Below, piece after piece: positions 27,770 through 36,009 of a stretch of DNA of 64,000 nucleotides. The notes below the pieces were generated by a model. It worked only from the letters and a program-made list of their open reading frames with translations. It was not told where the DNA came from and ran no database searches. The stretch's first letter is position 1; each line of letters begins with the position of its first letter. The DNA lies in contig SYLY01000159.1 of assembly GCA_005808475.1 (NCBI GenBank), forward strand, positions 1 through 64,000, in the 5' to 3' direction. The position numbers and the translations under genes were made by a program. The DNA is from Acidobacteriota bacterium (GTDB lineage: Bacteria > Acidobacteriota > Terriglobia > Bryobacterales > Bryobacteraceae).

Positions 27770-28712
27770 GTCCACTCGCGCGATCACGCGACGCCAGAGC
27801 CTTGCGCCCGTCGCGGCGCTGTTGCCGCAAGGCAACGCCGCGCCGCTGGCCGGCCTCGTCGACGCGCACGTTCACGTCTGGAGCGCAAACACGGGGAAGT
27901 ATCCGTTGGCGCCGGGCTTCACGATGAAGGACCTGTGGTCGCCGAGCTTCACCGCCGAGGAGCTGCGAACGCATGCTGACGCGGCGGGCGTGCGGCGCAT
28001 CAATCTCGTGCAGATGACCTGGTATGGCCTCGACCACCGCTACATTCTGGACCTCATTGCCACGGACCCGCGGCGCTATTGCGGAACCGGGATCGTGCCC
28101 GCGATGTCCGATGTTTCAGGCCCCAGTCCGGACCAGGCCATGATCGAACTGTCGCGGCACGGTGTCGTCGCGTTTCGTGTTCGAGGGAAGAGCACCCGCC
28201 CGCCGCTGCCGGAGATGACGCGCTGGATGGAGCACCCGGGCTACGAGAAGATGTTCGCCGCCGGAGCCGCCCACAATCTTGCGCTGAGCTTCCTCATGGG
28301 CCCGCCAGATCTACCCGAGCTCGACCGCATGTGCGGCCGCTTTCCGGAGTCTCCCGTGATCATCGACCACTTCTGCATCATCGGGCGGCAGGGCCGGTTC
28401 GACGAAGAGGAAGTGGCGGCGCTGGTTCGCATGGCGCGGCACAAGCGCGTCATGGTCAAGTTCGGCGGCTTCTATGCTCTCGGAAAGAGGCAGCCTCCGT
28501 ACCTGGACATGCTGCCCCTGATGCGGCGGCTGGTGGAGGCGTTCGGTCCGGACCGCTGCATGTGGGAGAGCGATGCGCCCATGCAGGCGAAGCCGCCGCA
28601 CACGTATGAGGCCGCCGTGGCCGTGATTCGCGATCATGCCGATTTCCTGAGTGCTTCCGAAAAGCATCGGATCCTGACCAAGACAGCCGAAGATTTCTTC
28701 TTCCGGAGGTAG
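27759..28712 (+). CDS. Amidohydrolase-2 family TIM-barrel hydrolase/lactonase, Tat leader
   Basis: 317 residues from GTG 27759, overlapping the aldo/keto reductase by 11 bases. A twin-arginine pair (ITRRQSLAP) is followed by a rather weak hydrophobic region. Catalytic landmarks are LVDAHVHVW (HxH), VIIDHFC (His) and CMWESDAPM (Asp). Such proteins include 2-pyrone-4,6-dicarboxylate and sugar lactone hydrolases; with an oxidoreductase, aldo/keto reductase and keto-acid lyase in the same operon, hydrolysis of a sugar lactone is the most likely role, but this is inferred from context. Confidence 0.82.
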   Translation: MAAESTRAITRRQSLAPVAALLPQGNAAPLAGLVDAHVHVWSANTGKYPLAPGFTMKDLWSPSFTAEELRTHADAAGVRRINLVQMTWYGLDHRYILDLIATDPRRYCGTGIVPAMSDVSGPSPDQAMIELSRHGVVAFRVRGKSTRPPLPEMTRWMEHPGYEKMFAAGAAHNLALSFLMGPPDLPELDRMCGRFPESPVIIDHFCIIGRQGRFDEEEVAALVRMARHKRVMVKFGGFYALGKRQPPYLDMLPLMRRLVEAFGPDRCMWESDAPMQAKPPHTYEAAVAVIRDHADFLSASEKHRILTKTAEDFFFRR

Positions 28713-28719
28713 CGCGCTC

Positions 28720-31230
28720 ATGATGACCGATTCCACCATCTCGCGCAGAGACATGCTCGGCGCGGGTGTCGCTGCCGCGCAACGCCCGCCATCGAGGCGG
28801 CCGAGGATCGCCGCCGTCGTGACCGAATACAGGAAATGGTCGCACGCGCAGCATATCGTGGACCGTTTCCTCGACGGCTACGGCTGGGACAACCGCCACC
28901 ACCGGCCCGCGGTGGATCTGGTGTCGCTCTACGTCGATCAGGTGGGACCCAACGATCTGAGCCGGGAGCGCGCCACGCGGTTCCCGTCGATGAAGATCCA
29001 CAAGACGATCGCGGAGGCACTCACTCTCGGCGGCAGCAGCCTGGCGGTGGACGGCATCATTCTCATCGGAGAGCACGGCAAGTATCCGGTGAACGAAAAA
29101 GGGCAGACGCTGTATCCGCGCTATGAGTTCTTCCGGCGGATCGTGGATGTGTTCCGCGCCAGCGGCCGGTCCGTGCCCGTGTTCAACGACAAGCACCTTT
29201 CGTGGAACTGGGAATGGGCGCGCGAAATGGTGGAGACGGCCCAAAGCATGGGCTTCGCGTTCATGGCTGGATCCTCGGTCCCGCTTGCGTTCCGCATTCC
29301 CGATGTCGACATCCCGCTGGGCGCGGTGATCGACGAGGCCGTCACGATCGGAGTCGGCGGCGTGGACAGCTACGATTTCCACGTACTGGAATCGCTGCAG
29401 TGCATGATCGAACGCCGGCGCGGAGGCGAGACCGGCGTGGCCGCGGTGCACGCGATCAAGGGCGGCGCGGTGTGGAAGGCGATGCGCGCCGGATCGTTCG
29501 CCGCCGGTGGCTGGGATCCGGAACTGTTCGAAGCGTGCCTGTGCCGGAGCCACGATCTCGGCCAGCCGCGCAAAGGCTTCCATCATATTCTCCCCACGCT
29601 CGACGAGATTCCCAAGCTGGTCCCGAATCCGGTGGCCTACCGCATCGAATATCGCGATGGGCTGAAGGCGACGATGCTGCTGCTCGAAGGACTCGCGAAT
29701 CCCTTTCACTTCGCCGCGCGGATCAAGGGGCGAAAGGACCCGCTGTCGACCTACTTCCTTCTGCCCGGACGCGGAGTCAACAACGGCGGCACGGAAGCGC
29801 CCTTCTTCAATCCCTTGGCCTATGCGATCGAGCAGATGTTCCTCACCGGAAAGCCCGTCTATCCGGTCGAACGTACGCTCCTCACCAGCGGGCTCACCGC
29901 CGCGGGGGTCGAATCGCTCTGGCAGGGACAGAAGCGCATCGAGACTCCGCACCTGTCGATTCGCTACCAGGCGCCGCGAGAGCCGTTCTACTGGGGCGCG
30001 CGGACCTTCCCTCCCTCGGCTCCCGGCTACGGCGGTCGAAACATCCCGGTGACAGGACCGCGGAAGCGCGTCGCGATCGTCACCACGATCTGGACGTATC
30101 TGTCGCATTCGCAGCACATCGGCGACCGGCTCATCGTGGGCTATCCGGAAAACGGCCGCTGGCACAAACCCGCGGTCGATGTCGTCTCTCTCTACGTCGA
30201 CCAGAAGCCCGGGAACGACGAGAGCGCGAGCCGGGCCCGCGAGTCCGGATTCACCGTCTACCCAACGATCGCGGAGGCGCTTCGTTGTGGCGGCGAAAAA
30301 CTCGCGGTGGACGCGGTATTGATCATCGGGGAGCACGGCGACTACCCACACAACGAGAAGGGGCAAAAACTCTATCCGCGCTACGAGTTCTTTCAACAGG
30401 TGACGGAGGTGTTTCGCAAGGATGGCCGCGCCGTGCCGGTATTCAACGACAAGCATCTTTCCTACAGCTTCGAGAAGGCGAAGAGGATGGTGGAGACTTC
30501 GCGCGAGCTTCGCTTCCCGATGCTCGCCGGATCATCGGTCCCCGTCACGTGGCGCCTGCCCTCGATCGAGCTTCCGCTGGACTGCCGGATCGAAGAGGCT
30601 CTGATGGTTGGCAACGGATCGCCGGACGCGCATGACTTCCACGCGCTCGAGGCGTTGCAGTGCATGGTCGAGCGCCGGCGCGGTGGAGAGACCGGCGTGA
30701 AGCGGGTTCAACTGATCGAAGGCGGCGCGGTTTGGGCGGCGGGCAAGTCGGGACTATGGTCCGAGCGGCTGCTCGAAGCGGCGCTCTCCAACGCGAGCTC
30801 GCTGCGGGGCCTGACGCTCGAGGACGGGCGAACGCAGGACCTGGTGCGCAACGGCGAGTTGCCCCGGCTGGTTCCCAGCCCAGCCGCGTACGTGATCGAG
30901 TATCGCGACGGATTGCGCGCCACGCTGCTGTGGTTGAACGGCGCGATTTCGAATTTCCTGTTCGCCGGGCGCGTGAATGGCGCACTGAGGTCGACGCAAT
31001 TCTTCATGGGTCCGGTCCCCAATGTCACCTACTCGGCGTGTCTCGGTTCGGGCATCGAAGAAATGATCCAGACGGGAGTCGCGCCCTATCCGGTGGAACG
31101 AACGCTTCTGGTGAGCGGGATACTGGAACGGTGCCTGGATTCCAAGGTTGGTGGCAACCGGCGCCTGGATACGCCGGAACTGGACGTCCGCTACCGGGCG
31201 CCGAAGCGAGCCCAGTTCGCCCACACTTGA
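28720..31230 (+). CDS. Uncharacterised Tat-leader protein made of two tandem homologous halves
   Basis: 836 residues; leader ISRRDMLGAGVAAA. Residues about 25-445 and 447-836 are copies of the same domain. Each half starts with a beta strand and a SH(A/S)QHI motif, then has YVDQ, VDxxxxIGEHGxYPxNEKGQ, LYPRYEFF, PVFNDKHLS, MVET, AGSSVP, LQCMxERRRGGETGV, a VEYRDGL-like strand and YPVERTLLxSG. The two copies have diverged elsewhere. I do not recognise a named family; the Rossmann-like opening and AGSSVP segment faintly resemble Gfo/Idh proteins. It closes the operon begun at 23319. Single-domain relatives would be expected to act as dimers. Confidence 0.7.
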   Translation: MMTDSTISRRDMLGAGVAAAQRPPSRRPRIAAVVTEYRKWSHAQHIVDRFLDGYGWDNRHHRPAVDLVSLYVDQVGPNDLSRERATRFPSMKIHKTIAEALTLGGSSLAVDGIILIGEHGKYPVNEKGQTLYPRYEFFRRIVDVFRASGRSVPVFNDKHLSWNWEWAREMVETAQSMGFAFMAGSSVPLAFRIPDVDIPLGAVIDEAVTIGVGGVDSYDFHVLESLQCMIERRRGGETGVAAVHAIKGGAVWKAMRAGSFAAGGWDPELFEACLCRSHDLGQPRKGFHHILPTLDEIPKLVPNPVAYRIEYRDGLKATMLLLEGLANPFHFAARIKGRKDPLSTYFLLPGRGVNNGGTEAPFFNPLAYAIEQMFLTGKPVYPVERTLLTSGLTAAGVESLWQGQKRIETPHLSIRYQAPREPFYWGARTFPPSAPGYGGRNIPVTGPRKRVAIVTTIWTYLSHSQHIGDRLIVGYPENGRWHKPAVDVVSLYVDQKPGNDESASRARESGFTVYPTIAEALRCGGEKLAVDAVLIIGEHGDYPHNEKGQKLYPRYEFFQQVTEVFRKDGRAVPVFNDKHLSYSFEKAKRMVETSRELRFPMLAGSSVPVTWRLPSIELPLDCRIEEALMVGNGSPDAHDFHALEALQCMVERRRGGETGVKRVQLIEGGAVWAAGKSGLWSERLLEAALSNASSLRGLTLEDGRTQDLVRNGELPRLVPSPAAYVIEYRDGLRATLLWLNGAISNFLFAGRVNGALRSTQFFMGPVPNVTYSACLGSGIEEMIQTGVAPYPVERTLLVSGILERCLDSKVGGNRRLDTPELDVRYRAPKRAQFAHT

Positions 31231-31255
31231 GCGGAGCCGCGATGTCTCCGATCCC

Positions 31256-31261
31256 GTATAC
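31256..31261. promoter_or_regulatory. GTATAC candidate GntR/FCD operator
   Basis: CCCGTATACATAATCC lies 45 bases before the TIM-barrel gene at 31306. The site overlaps TATACA and CATAAT, either of which could serve as a -10 box, so bound protein would block initiation. Confidence 0.4.
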
Positions 31262-31305
31262 ATAATCCCGCCCGGGTCTCGCTGCTTTGACATAATGGAG
31301 CATCC

Positions 31306-32940
31306 ATGAGTTCCCACCACACCACGCGGCGCACCGTTCTTGGCGCGGGGATTGCCGCTCCCGCGCTCATGGCGGCCCCGTCGCAAGGCCCCGCGGCGCA
31401 GGCTGGATCACGGCCGCCGGCCTATCGGATCATCTACAACTGGGATGGCGCTCCACACGCCTATTCGGAGTATCCGCAGACTGTCTCCCAGTTTCTCGAC
31501 AAGACCTTCGCGCCCATGAAGAACACGCAGGTGGACGCGCATTTCTGGTGCATCAGCGAGCATGAAGCCAAGTGGCGCCCCACCCAGTTGGAGTTCACTG
31601 GCGAACCCGAAGACCGCCGCTACGACTCGGCTGGATCCATGCGCCACAACGAGGGCATTCGCGCCATGTACGACCGGGGCGAGGATCCCTACGGCGCCAT
31701 GGTCCGCCGCGGAAAGGAACTCGGCATCTCGGTTTGGGCTTCGGTCCGGATGAACGACAACCATTTCAACGGCCTTCAGCCCGCGGAGATGCGCGACACC
31801 GTCATGTCCGGGCTCACCCGGTTGCGCAAGGCGCACCCGGAGTGGTGCCTGGGACCCAAGAACACGCCGAAGTGGTTCGCCGCCAGTTGGAACTTCGCGG
31901 AGCCCGAGGTTCGCGAGCACCGGTTTCAGCATGTCACGGAAGTTGCGAAGCTGGCCGATTGGGATGGCATCGAACTCGACTGGCAGCGCCATGCGTTTCA
32001 TCTCCCGGCCGCCAGCGCCGAACGCCTCCGCTACACACTCACGGATCTGCAACGGGCCATCCGCCGCATGACGAATCAGATCGGCCGCGAGCGCGGGCGT
32101 CCGTTCTACCTGGCCGTTCGAGTGGCCACGACGCTCGAATCGTGCCGCCGCATCGGTTACGATCTGCCCTTGTGGGTAAAGGAGGGGCTCTGCGACGTAG
32201 TGATCGCGGGCGGCGGCGCGGGCACCGATCCGGGAACGAACGTCGAGGAGTTCCGGACCCTGCTGGAGGGAACGCCGATCCGTTTCTATCCGGGATTCGA
32301 CGGAGGGTTCTGGGGTCAACACAGTGGACTGACCGCGGACTGGAATCAAGCTTGGGTCCGGGCCGCCGCTCAAGGATTCTGGGCACGCGGAGCCGATGGC
32401 ATGTATGTATTCAACTGGCACGCCAACGAGCGTGGCCGGCGTCCTCTGCTCACCACCATCGGGTCCAAGGAAACGCTTCGGAAAACCAACAAGGCTTACA
32501 TGAGCCTGCACCGCCACGTGGGAGCGGAAGACGGGCAATGGGGCGGCGCCGACCTCAACGACAGGATCCATGGCGAAACGCCCGTGGAACTGCACCGAAC
32601 GCTGACGGGCGATGGCCCGGAGTTCCATGTCCGGGTGTTCGAGCCGGAGGCGAACGCCGCTTCGGTTGAATTGCAGATCGAGGTCGAGCACCTCACGCCG
32701 GACGACAAGGTGAAGTTCACACTCAACGGCGCCGAATTGGGCGCTCCCACGGTGAAGTACGCCCTGGGTGAGGATTCGCCCTCCGACATCGCCGAATCAG
32801 CATGGCTGGTCTGGAAGCTGCCGGCTAAAGCCGCTGTCGTGGCGACGCATACGGTGAAGGCGGTGCTGCTCGCCCGCCATCCGCGCGTCAGAGTGCCGCT
32901 GGTGGTGCGGCACGTCGAAATCCACGCTCGCTATTCGTAG
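31306..32940 (+). CDS. Tat-leader TIM-barrel (glycosidase-like) protein, paralogue C
   Basis: 544 residues from ATG 31306. Leader TTRRTVLGAGIAAPALM. Paralogue landmarks: YRIIYNWDGAPH near residue 43, MYDRGEDPYGAM, WASVRMNDNHFNG, the acidic strand DGIELDWQRHAF near 220, and FWARGADGMYVFNWHANE near 365. A C-terminal beta-sandwich (IEVEHLTPDDKVKFTLNGAE) closes the protein. It is the nearest relative in this window of the TAG-interrupted gene at 3698. Likely acts on a carbohydrate in the periplasm; substrate unknown. It is flanked by its own promoter region and converges on a Gfo/Idh gene 3 bases away. Confidence 0.8.
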   Translation: MSSHHTTRRTVLGAGIAAPALMAAPSQGPAAQAGSRPPAYRIIYNWDGAPHAYSEYPQTVSQFLDKTFAPMKNTQVDAHFWCISEHEAKWRPTQLEFTGEPEDRRYDSAGSMRHNEGIRAMYDRGEDPYGAMVRRGKELGISVWASVRMNDNHFNGLQPAEMRDTVMSGLTRLRKAHPEWCLGPKNTPKWFAASWNFAEPEVREHRFQHVTEVAKLADWDGIELDWQRHAFHLPAASAERLRYTLTDLQRAIRRMTNQIGRERGRPFYLAVRVATTLESCRRIGYDLPLWVKEGLCDVVIAGGGAGTDPGTNVEEFRTLLEGTPIRFYPGFDGGFWGQHSGLTADWNQAWVRAAAQGFWARGADGMYVFNWHANERGRRPLLTTIGSKETLRKTNKAYMSLHRHVGAEDGQWGGADLNDRIHGETPVELHRTLTGDGPEFHVRVFEPEANAASVELQIEVEHLTPDDKVKFTLNGAELGAPTVKYALGEDSPSDIAESAWLVWKLPAKAAVVATHTVKAVLLARHPRVRVPLVVRHVEIHARYS

Positions 32941-32943
32941 CCG

Positions 32944-33984
32944 CTACCGGCTGAATATCGACGGATCGATCCAGTTCGGTTTAAGATGCCGGGGCGACCA
33001 ATCGGCGGGCACGCTATCGACGCCGACGAGTTGACCTCCGCGTTCCAGGTGCGAATAGTACCCGGCCAGAAACGTCTTCGTCTTTTTGCGGATCGTCTCG
33101 AACGGCTGGTAGTTCTCGCCCTGAAACGTCCGCTGCATGTCGAACAGCTGAGGCGCGAAATAGGCGTACAGCGTTTCGCGAGTGTCCGGACTGCGATCCA
33201 CCGTAACGCTCTCGGCGCCCTTGTCGCCGATCACGTTGACCGACAGGTAATGGTGCTCCGTTGCCGCCGTGATGGCGGCCACGAACGGAGGCTGGCCATC
33301 GCGGCCGCGGAACAGCATGGTCTCCTGCATGTATGTGGCGTTGCGCTCGTCGTCGGTGATGAGCGAGACTTTCTCCACGTCGAATCCCAGCGCCTTCGGC
33401 AGAAACCACTGCGCATGGAAATGGCCAGGGTACTCGGTGCTCCAGGAAGTTGCATGCACCGCTTTGACGATCCCCACGCGCTTGATCCGCTCGCGTAGGA
33501 ACGAAGCCTGCGAATAGTGCTCTTGGACGCTGGTGGCCATCAGCGGCGTGCCGCGTTTGGCGGCGAGGTCGAGAATCGAGTCGAGGTCGCGGAGCCGGTA
33601 GGCGAACGGCCGGCTCAGGTAGGTTGGCACGCGGGCATCGACATAGGGCCGGGCCAGCAGGTGCTGCCACGGCGTCTCATGGATGCCGCCGAAGGCGATC
33701 GCGTCCACCTTGCCCAGCATGCCGTCATAACGCGCCACCGCGGTGCATCCGAACTTCGCCGCGAATTCGGCGGCCAGCTTCGGATTGACGTCCCAGCAGT
33801 GCGTGATCTCCATGTCGAGCAGTCCGCCGCCGAGCTTGCCCTTCTCCGAAAGAACGTCCGCCCAGATTCCCCAGAACGTGTACTCGCCCACGGCCATCGC
33901 TCCGATGCGCAGCTTCCGTGCCCGGGCGGACCCGGGCGCTTGCCGCGCGGCGGCCAGCGAGAGCGCGAACTGCCTTCTGTTCAT
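32944..33984 (-). CDS. Gfo/Idh/MocA-type oxidoreductase, Tat leader
   Basis: 346 residues from ATG 33984. Leader MNRRQFALSLAAARQAPG. It has an N-terminal Rossmann-like segment (LRIGAMAVGEYTFWGIWADV), which lacks the standard GxGxxG, and PTYLSRPFAYRLRD where EKP is usual. So cofactor binding may be altered or lost. The C-terminal domain resembles the family (YLSVNVIGDKGAESVTVDRS). It follows the cupin/SMP-30 gene by 12 bases and is probably in the same minus-strand operon. Family call is moderate because of the missing motifs. Confidence 0.65.
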   Translation of the reverse strand: MNRRQFALSLAAARQAPGSARARKLRIGAMAVGEYTFWGIWADVLSEKGKLGGGLLDMEITHCWDVNPKLAAEFAAKFGCTAVARYDGMLGKVDAIAFGGIHETPWQHLLARPYVDARVPTYLSRPFAYRLRDLDSILDLAAKRGTPLMATSVQEHYSQASFLRERIKRVGIVKAVHATSWSTEYPGHFHAQWFLPKALGFDVEKVSLITDDERNATYMQETMLFRGRDGQPPFVAAITAATEHHYLSVNVIGDKGAESVTVDRSPDTRETLYAYFAPQLFDMQRTFQGENYQPFETIRKKTKTFLAGYYSHLERGGQLVGVDSVPADWSPRHLKPNWIDPSIFSR

Positions 33985-33996
33985 GAGCTGCGTGAC

Positions 33997-35883
33997 TCAG
34001 TTCGGGTAGCGGAAGCCCTTCACCTTGGTCTGAATCATCCAAGCGGACGACTCGCCGACGCAGTGCAACTGGTCCAGTTTGGCTCCGCCGAACGTGCAAC
34101 TCACCGGATATTGCGGGAACCAGATCGTGCCCACATAGGTTCCGCTCTTGTCGAACACCTGCGCGCCGGAGAGCGTCGCCACGTAGATCCGCCCGTCGGT
34201 ATCCACGGCCATGCCGTCGGCCCGCGAATCGAATCTCTGCGCCGGATCCTTGGCGCTGAGAACTTCCGGAGTCAGATTCAGCGCGGCGAACTTCCGCTTG
34301 TTGCTCAGCGATCCGTCCGGCTGAATATCGTACGCCCACAGGAAATTCTCACCCGGCGAGAACCACGTGTTGTTCACGTAGAACGTCTTGCCATCGGGCG
34401 AGATCTCGACTCCGTTCGGCATGGAATACTCGCCGGCCGGGATCACCACCTTCGCCGATCCATCCGGCGCGACATAGTAGACCTGCTTGCCGGGCTGGCT
34501 CTTCTTCGCTTCCGGCGTGAACTGCGGATCGGTGACGTAGAGCCCTCCCTTCAGATCCATCACGAGGTCATTCGGTCCGTCAATGGCTTTGCCGTCTACC
34601 TTGTCGAGCACCGTCCGCAGCACCTTGCCGGTGTTCTTGTCCACTTCGATCACGCGATGGCCGAACATGTCGCAGGCGAGCAGATTGCCGCCGCGGGAAG
34701 CGATCGTGCCGTTGGTCTGCATGCCGGAAGAGAGCGTCTTGTACTTTCCGCCGGGCTCCATCGAGATCAGACGGCTTTTGGCCGGGCTGCCGGTCCAGTC
34801 GCCGTTCTTCGGATCCTTGAAGAACATGTCGGAGAAGTAGAGCTTACCGGCGAGCCAAGTGGGGCCCTCGGAGAAGGTGAATCCTTCCGCCAGCTTGGTG
34901 GGCTTGGCATCCGGCGCGATCACCTCCCGGAAGAGCGCCATCTGCTTGTCGTGCCGCTCGATGTAGTCTTTGCGGACCGGCCAGAAAATGTCCATCGCAT
35001 CGGCGCCGAGTTCACCCATTACCGCCGAGTGCACCATGTTCGAGGGCAGGAGGTTGATGCTGCGCTTCTCGCCGTCCATCGGATGCTTGCCGTCCATCAC
35101 GCCTTGGGTCAAAGCTCCGCGCAAGGCGATCATCAACTGCTCCTCGGGGTGGATGTGATGCGGGAACGACGTGCCCGGATCCATGCGGAGCAGACTCAGC
35201 ATGACGTTTTTTCCCCAAACCAGCCGCGCGCTCGCGCCGTGCCGCTTGTAGGATTGTCCCGGTTCGAGCGGCGTCAGCGGCGTCAACTGCAACTCTTCCG
35301 AGTTGTATACGACGCCGGGTTCGAGTGATGCCGTGATGCCTTGATCGGGGAACTTGCCGCCTTCCGGCCCGGAGATCGTGCCGCCCGCGAGAGCGATGTG
35401 ATCCGCCCGGACTGGCGAAAACACGTCGAGCGCCTTGAACCCGGCGGGGCCCGCCTCGAGGCTCCTCTTCATGCCCTCGGTGAGGTAGAGGATCGAGTTC
35501 TTCTTCAACTGGAGTTTCTTGCCATCGACGGTTGCGGCCGCCTCGCCACTCTCGACGACGGTGATCGATTCGCCCGTCATCGCGAGTTCGGGGTACGTCG
35601 AGCCCGCCTTCATCTCGAGCTGCTCGAGCATCGCGCCGCTTCCCCACGCCACGCGGGCTGTCACTCCCTCGGCCAATTGGATGGACGGAACATCCTTGGA
35701 GTCGTATACTTTGCCTCCGTCGAGTTTGAGGTCCACTCCGGTCACCGGCATCGCCCGTTCCCGCATGGTGAGCTTGTGTTCGGCAATGATTCCGGCGTTT
35801 TTCGATTTCCAGGAATCGCCTCCGCCTCCACAGCCGGCGCAGAGAACGGCAACGGCAACGGCGGCATTTCGAATGTTCGGCAC
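33997..35883 (-). CDS. Lipoprotein fusing two cupin-like domains to an SMP-30/gluconolactonase propeller
   Basis: 628 residues from GTG 35883, with GAGGA 8 bases upstream. The leader ends AVLCAGCGGGG, an imperfect lipobox. Residues about 35-330 hold two cupin-type barrels; the second carries the metal-binding-like FPHHIHPEEQ. Residues about 340-628 form an SMP-30/gluconolactonase-type propeller: KLAEGFTFSEGPTW, IDGPNDLVMDLKGGLYVTD and YSMPNGVEISPDGKTFYV match the Glu, Asn and Asp metal ligands. A lactonase joined to cupins suggests a sugar-lactone enzyme anchored outside the cytoplasm. It is divergent from the TIM-barrel gene at 36010. Confidence 0.8.
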   Translation of the reverse strand: MPNIRNAAVAVAVLCAGCGGGGDSWKSKNAGIIAEHKLTMRERAMPVTGVDLKLDGGKVYDSKDVPSIQLAEGVTARVAWGSGAMLEQLEMKAGSTYPELAMTGESITVVESGEAAATVDGKKLQLKKNSILYLTEGMKRSLEAGPAGFKALDVFSPVRADHIALAGGTISGPEGGKFPDQGITASLEPGVVYNSEELQLTPLTPLEPGQSYKRHGASARLVWGKNVMLSLLRMDPGTSFPHHIHPEEQLMIALRGALTQGVMDGKHPMDGEKRSINLLPSNMVHSAVMGELGADAMDIFWPVRKDYIERHDKQMALFREVIAPDAKPTKLAEGFTFSEGPTWLAGKLYFSDMFFKDPKNGDWTGSPAKSRLISMEPGGKYKTLSSGMQTNGTIASRGGNLLACDMFGHRVIEVDKNTGKVLRTVLDKVDGKAIDGPNDLVMDLKGGLYVTDPQFTPEAKKSQPGKQVYYVAPDGSAKVVIPAGEYSMPNGVEISPDGKTFYVNNTWFSPGENFLWAYDIQPDGSLSNKRKFAALNLTPEVLSAKDPAQRFDSRADGMAVDTDGRIYVATLSGAQVFDKSGTYVGTIWFPQYPVSCTFGGAKLDQLHCVGESSAWMIQTKVKGFRYPN

Positions 35884-35971
35884 AGAGTGATCCTCGGCTT
35901 TGAAATGTGCGCTGCGCGCCCACCGAATCGCGCAACGCCTTTGGTTTATGATACAACCGAACGTACGCCTT

Positions 35972-35977
35972 GTATAC
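35972..35977. promoter_or_regulatory. TGTATACA candidate GntR/FCD operator
   Basis: A perfect TGTATACA palindrome in the 126-base gap between divergent starts 35883 and 36010, 33 bases before the latter. A second partial copy, TATGATACAA, lies about 20 bases to the left. Confidence 0.45.
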
Positions 35978-36009
35978 ACGAGATCCCGCGCCAAAAGGAG
36001 ACGCAAGCG

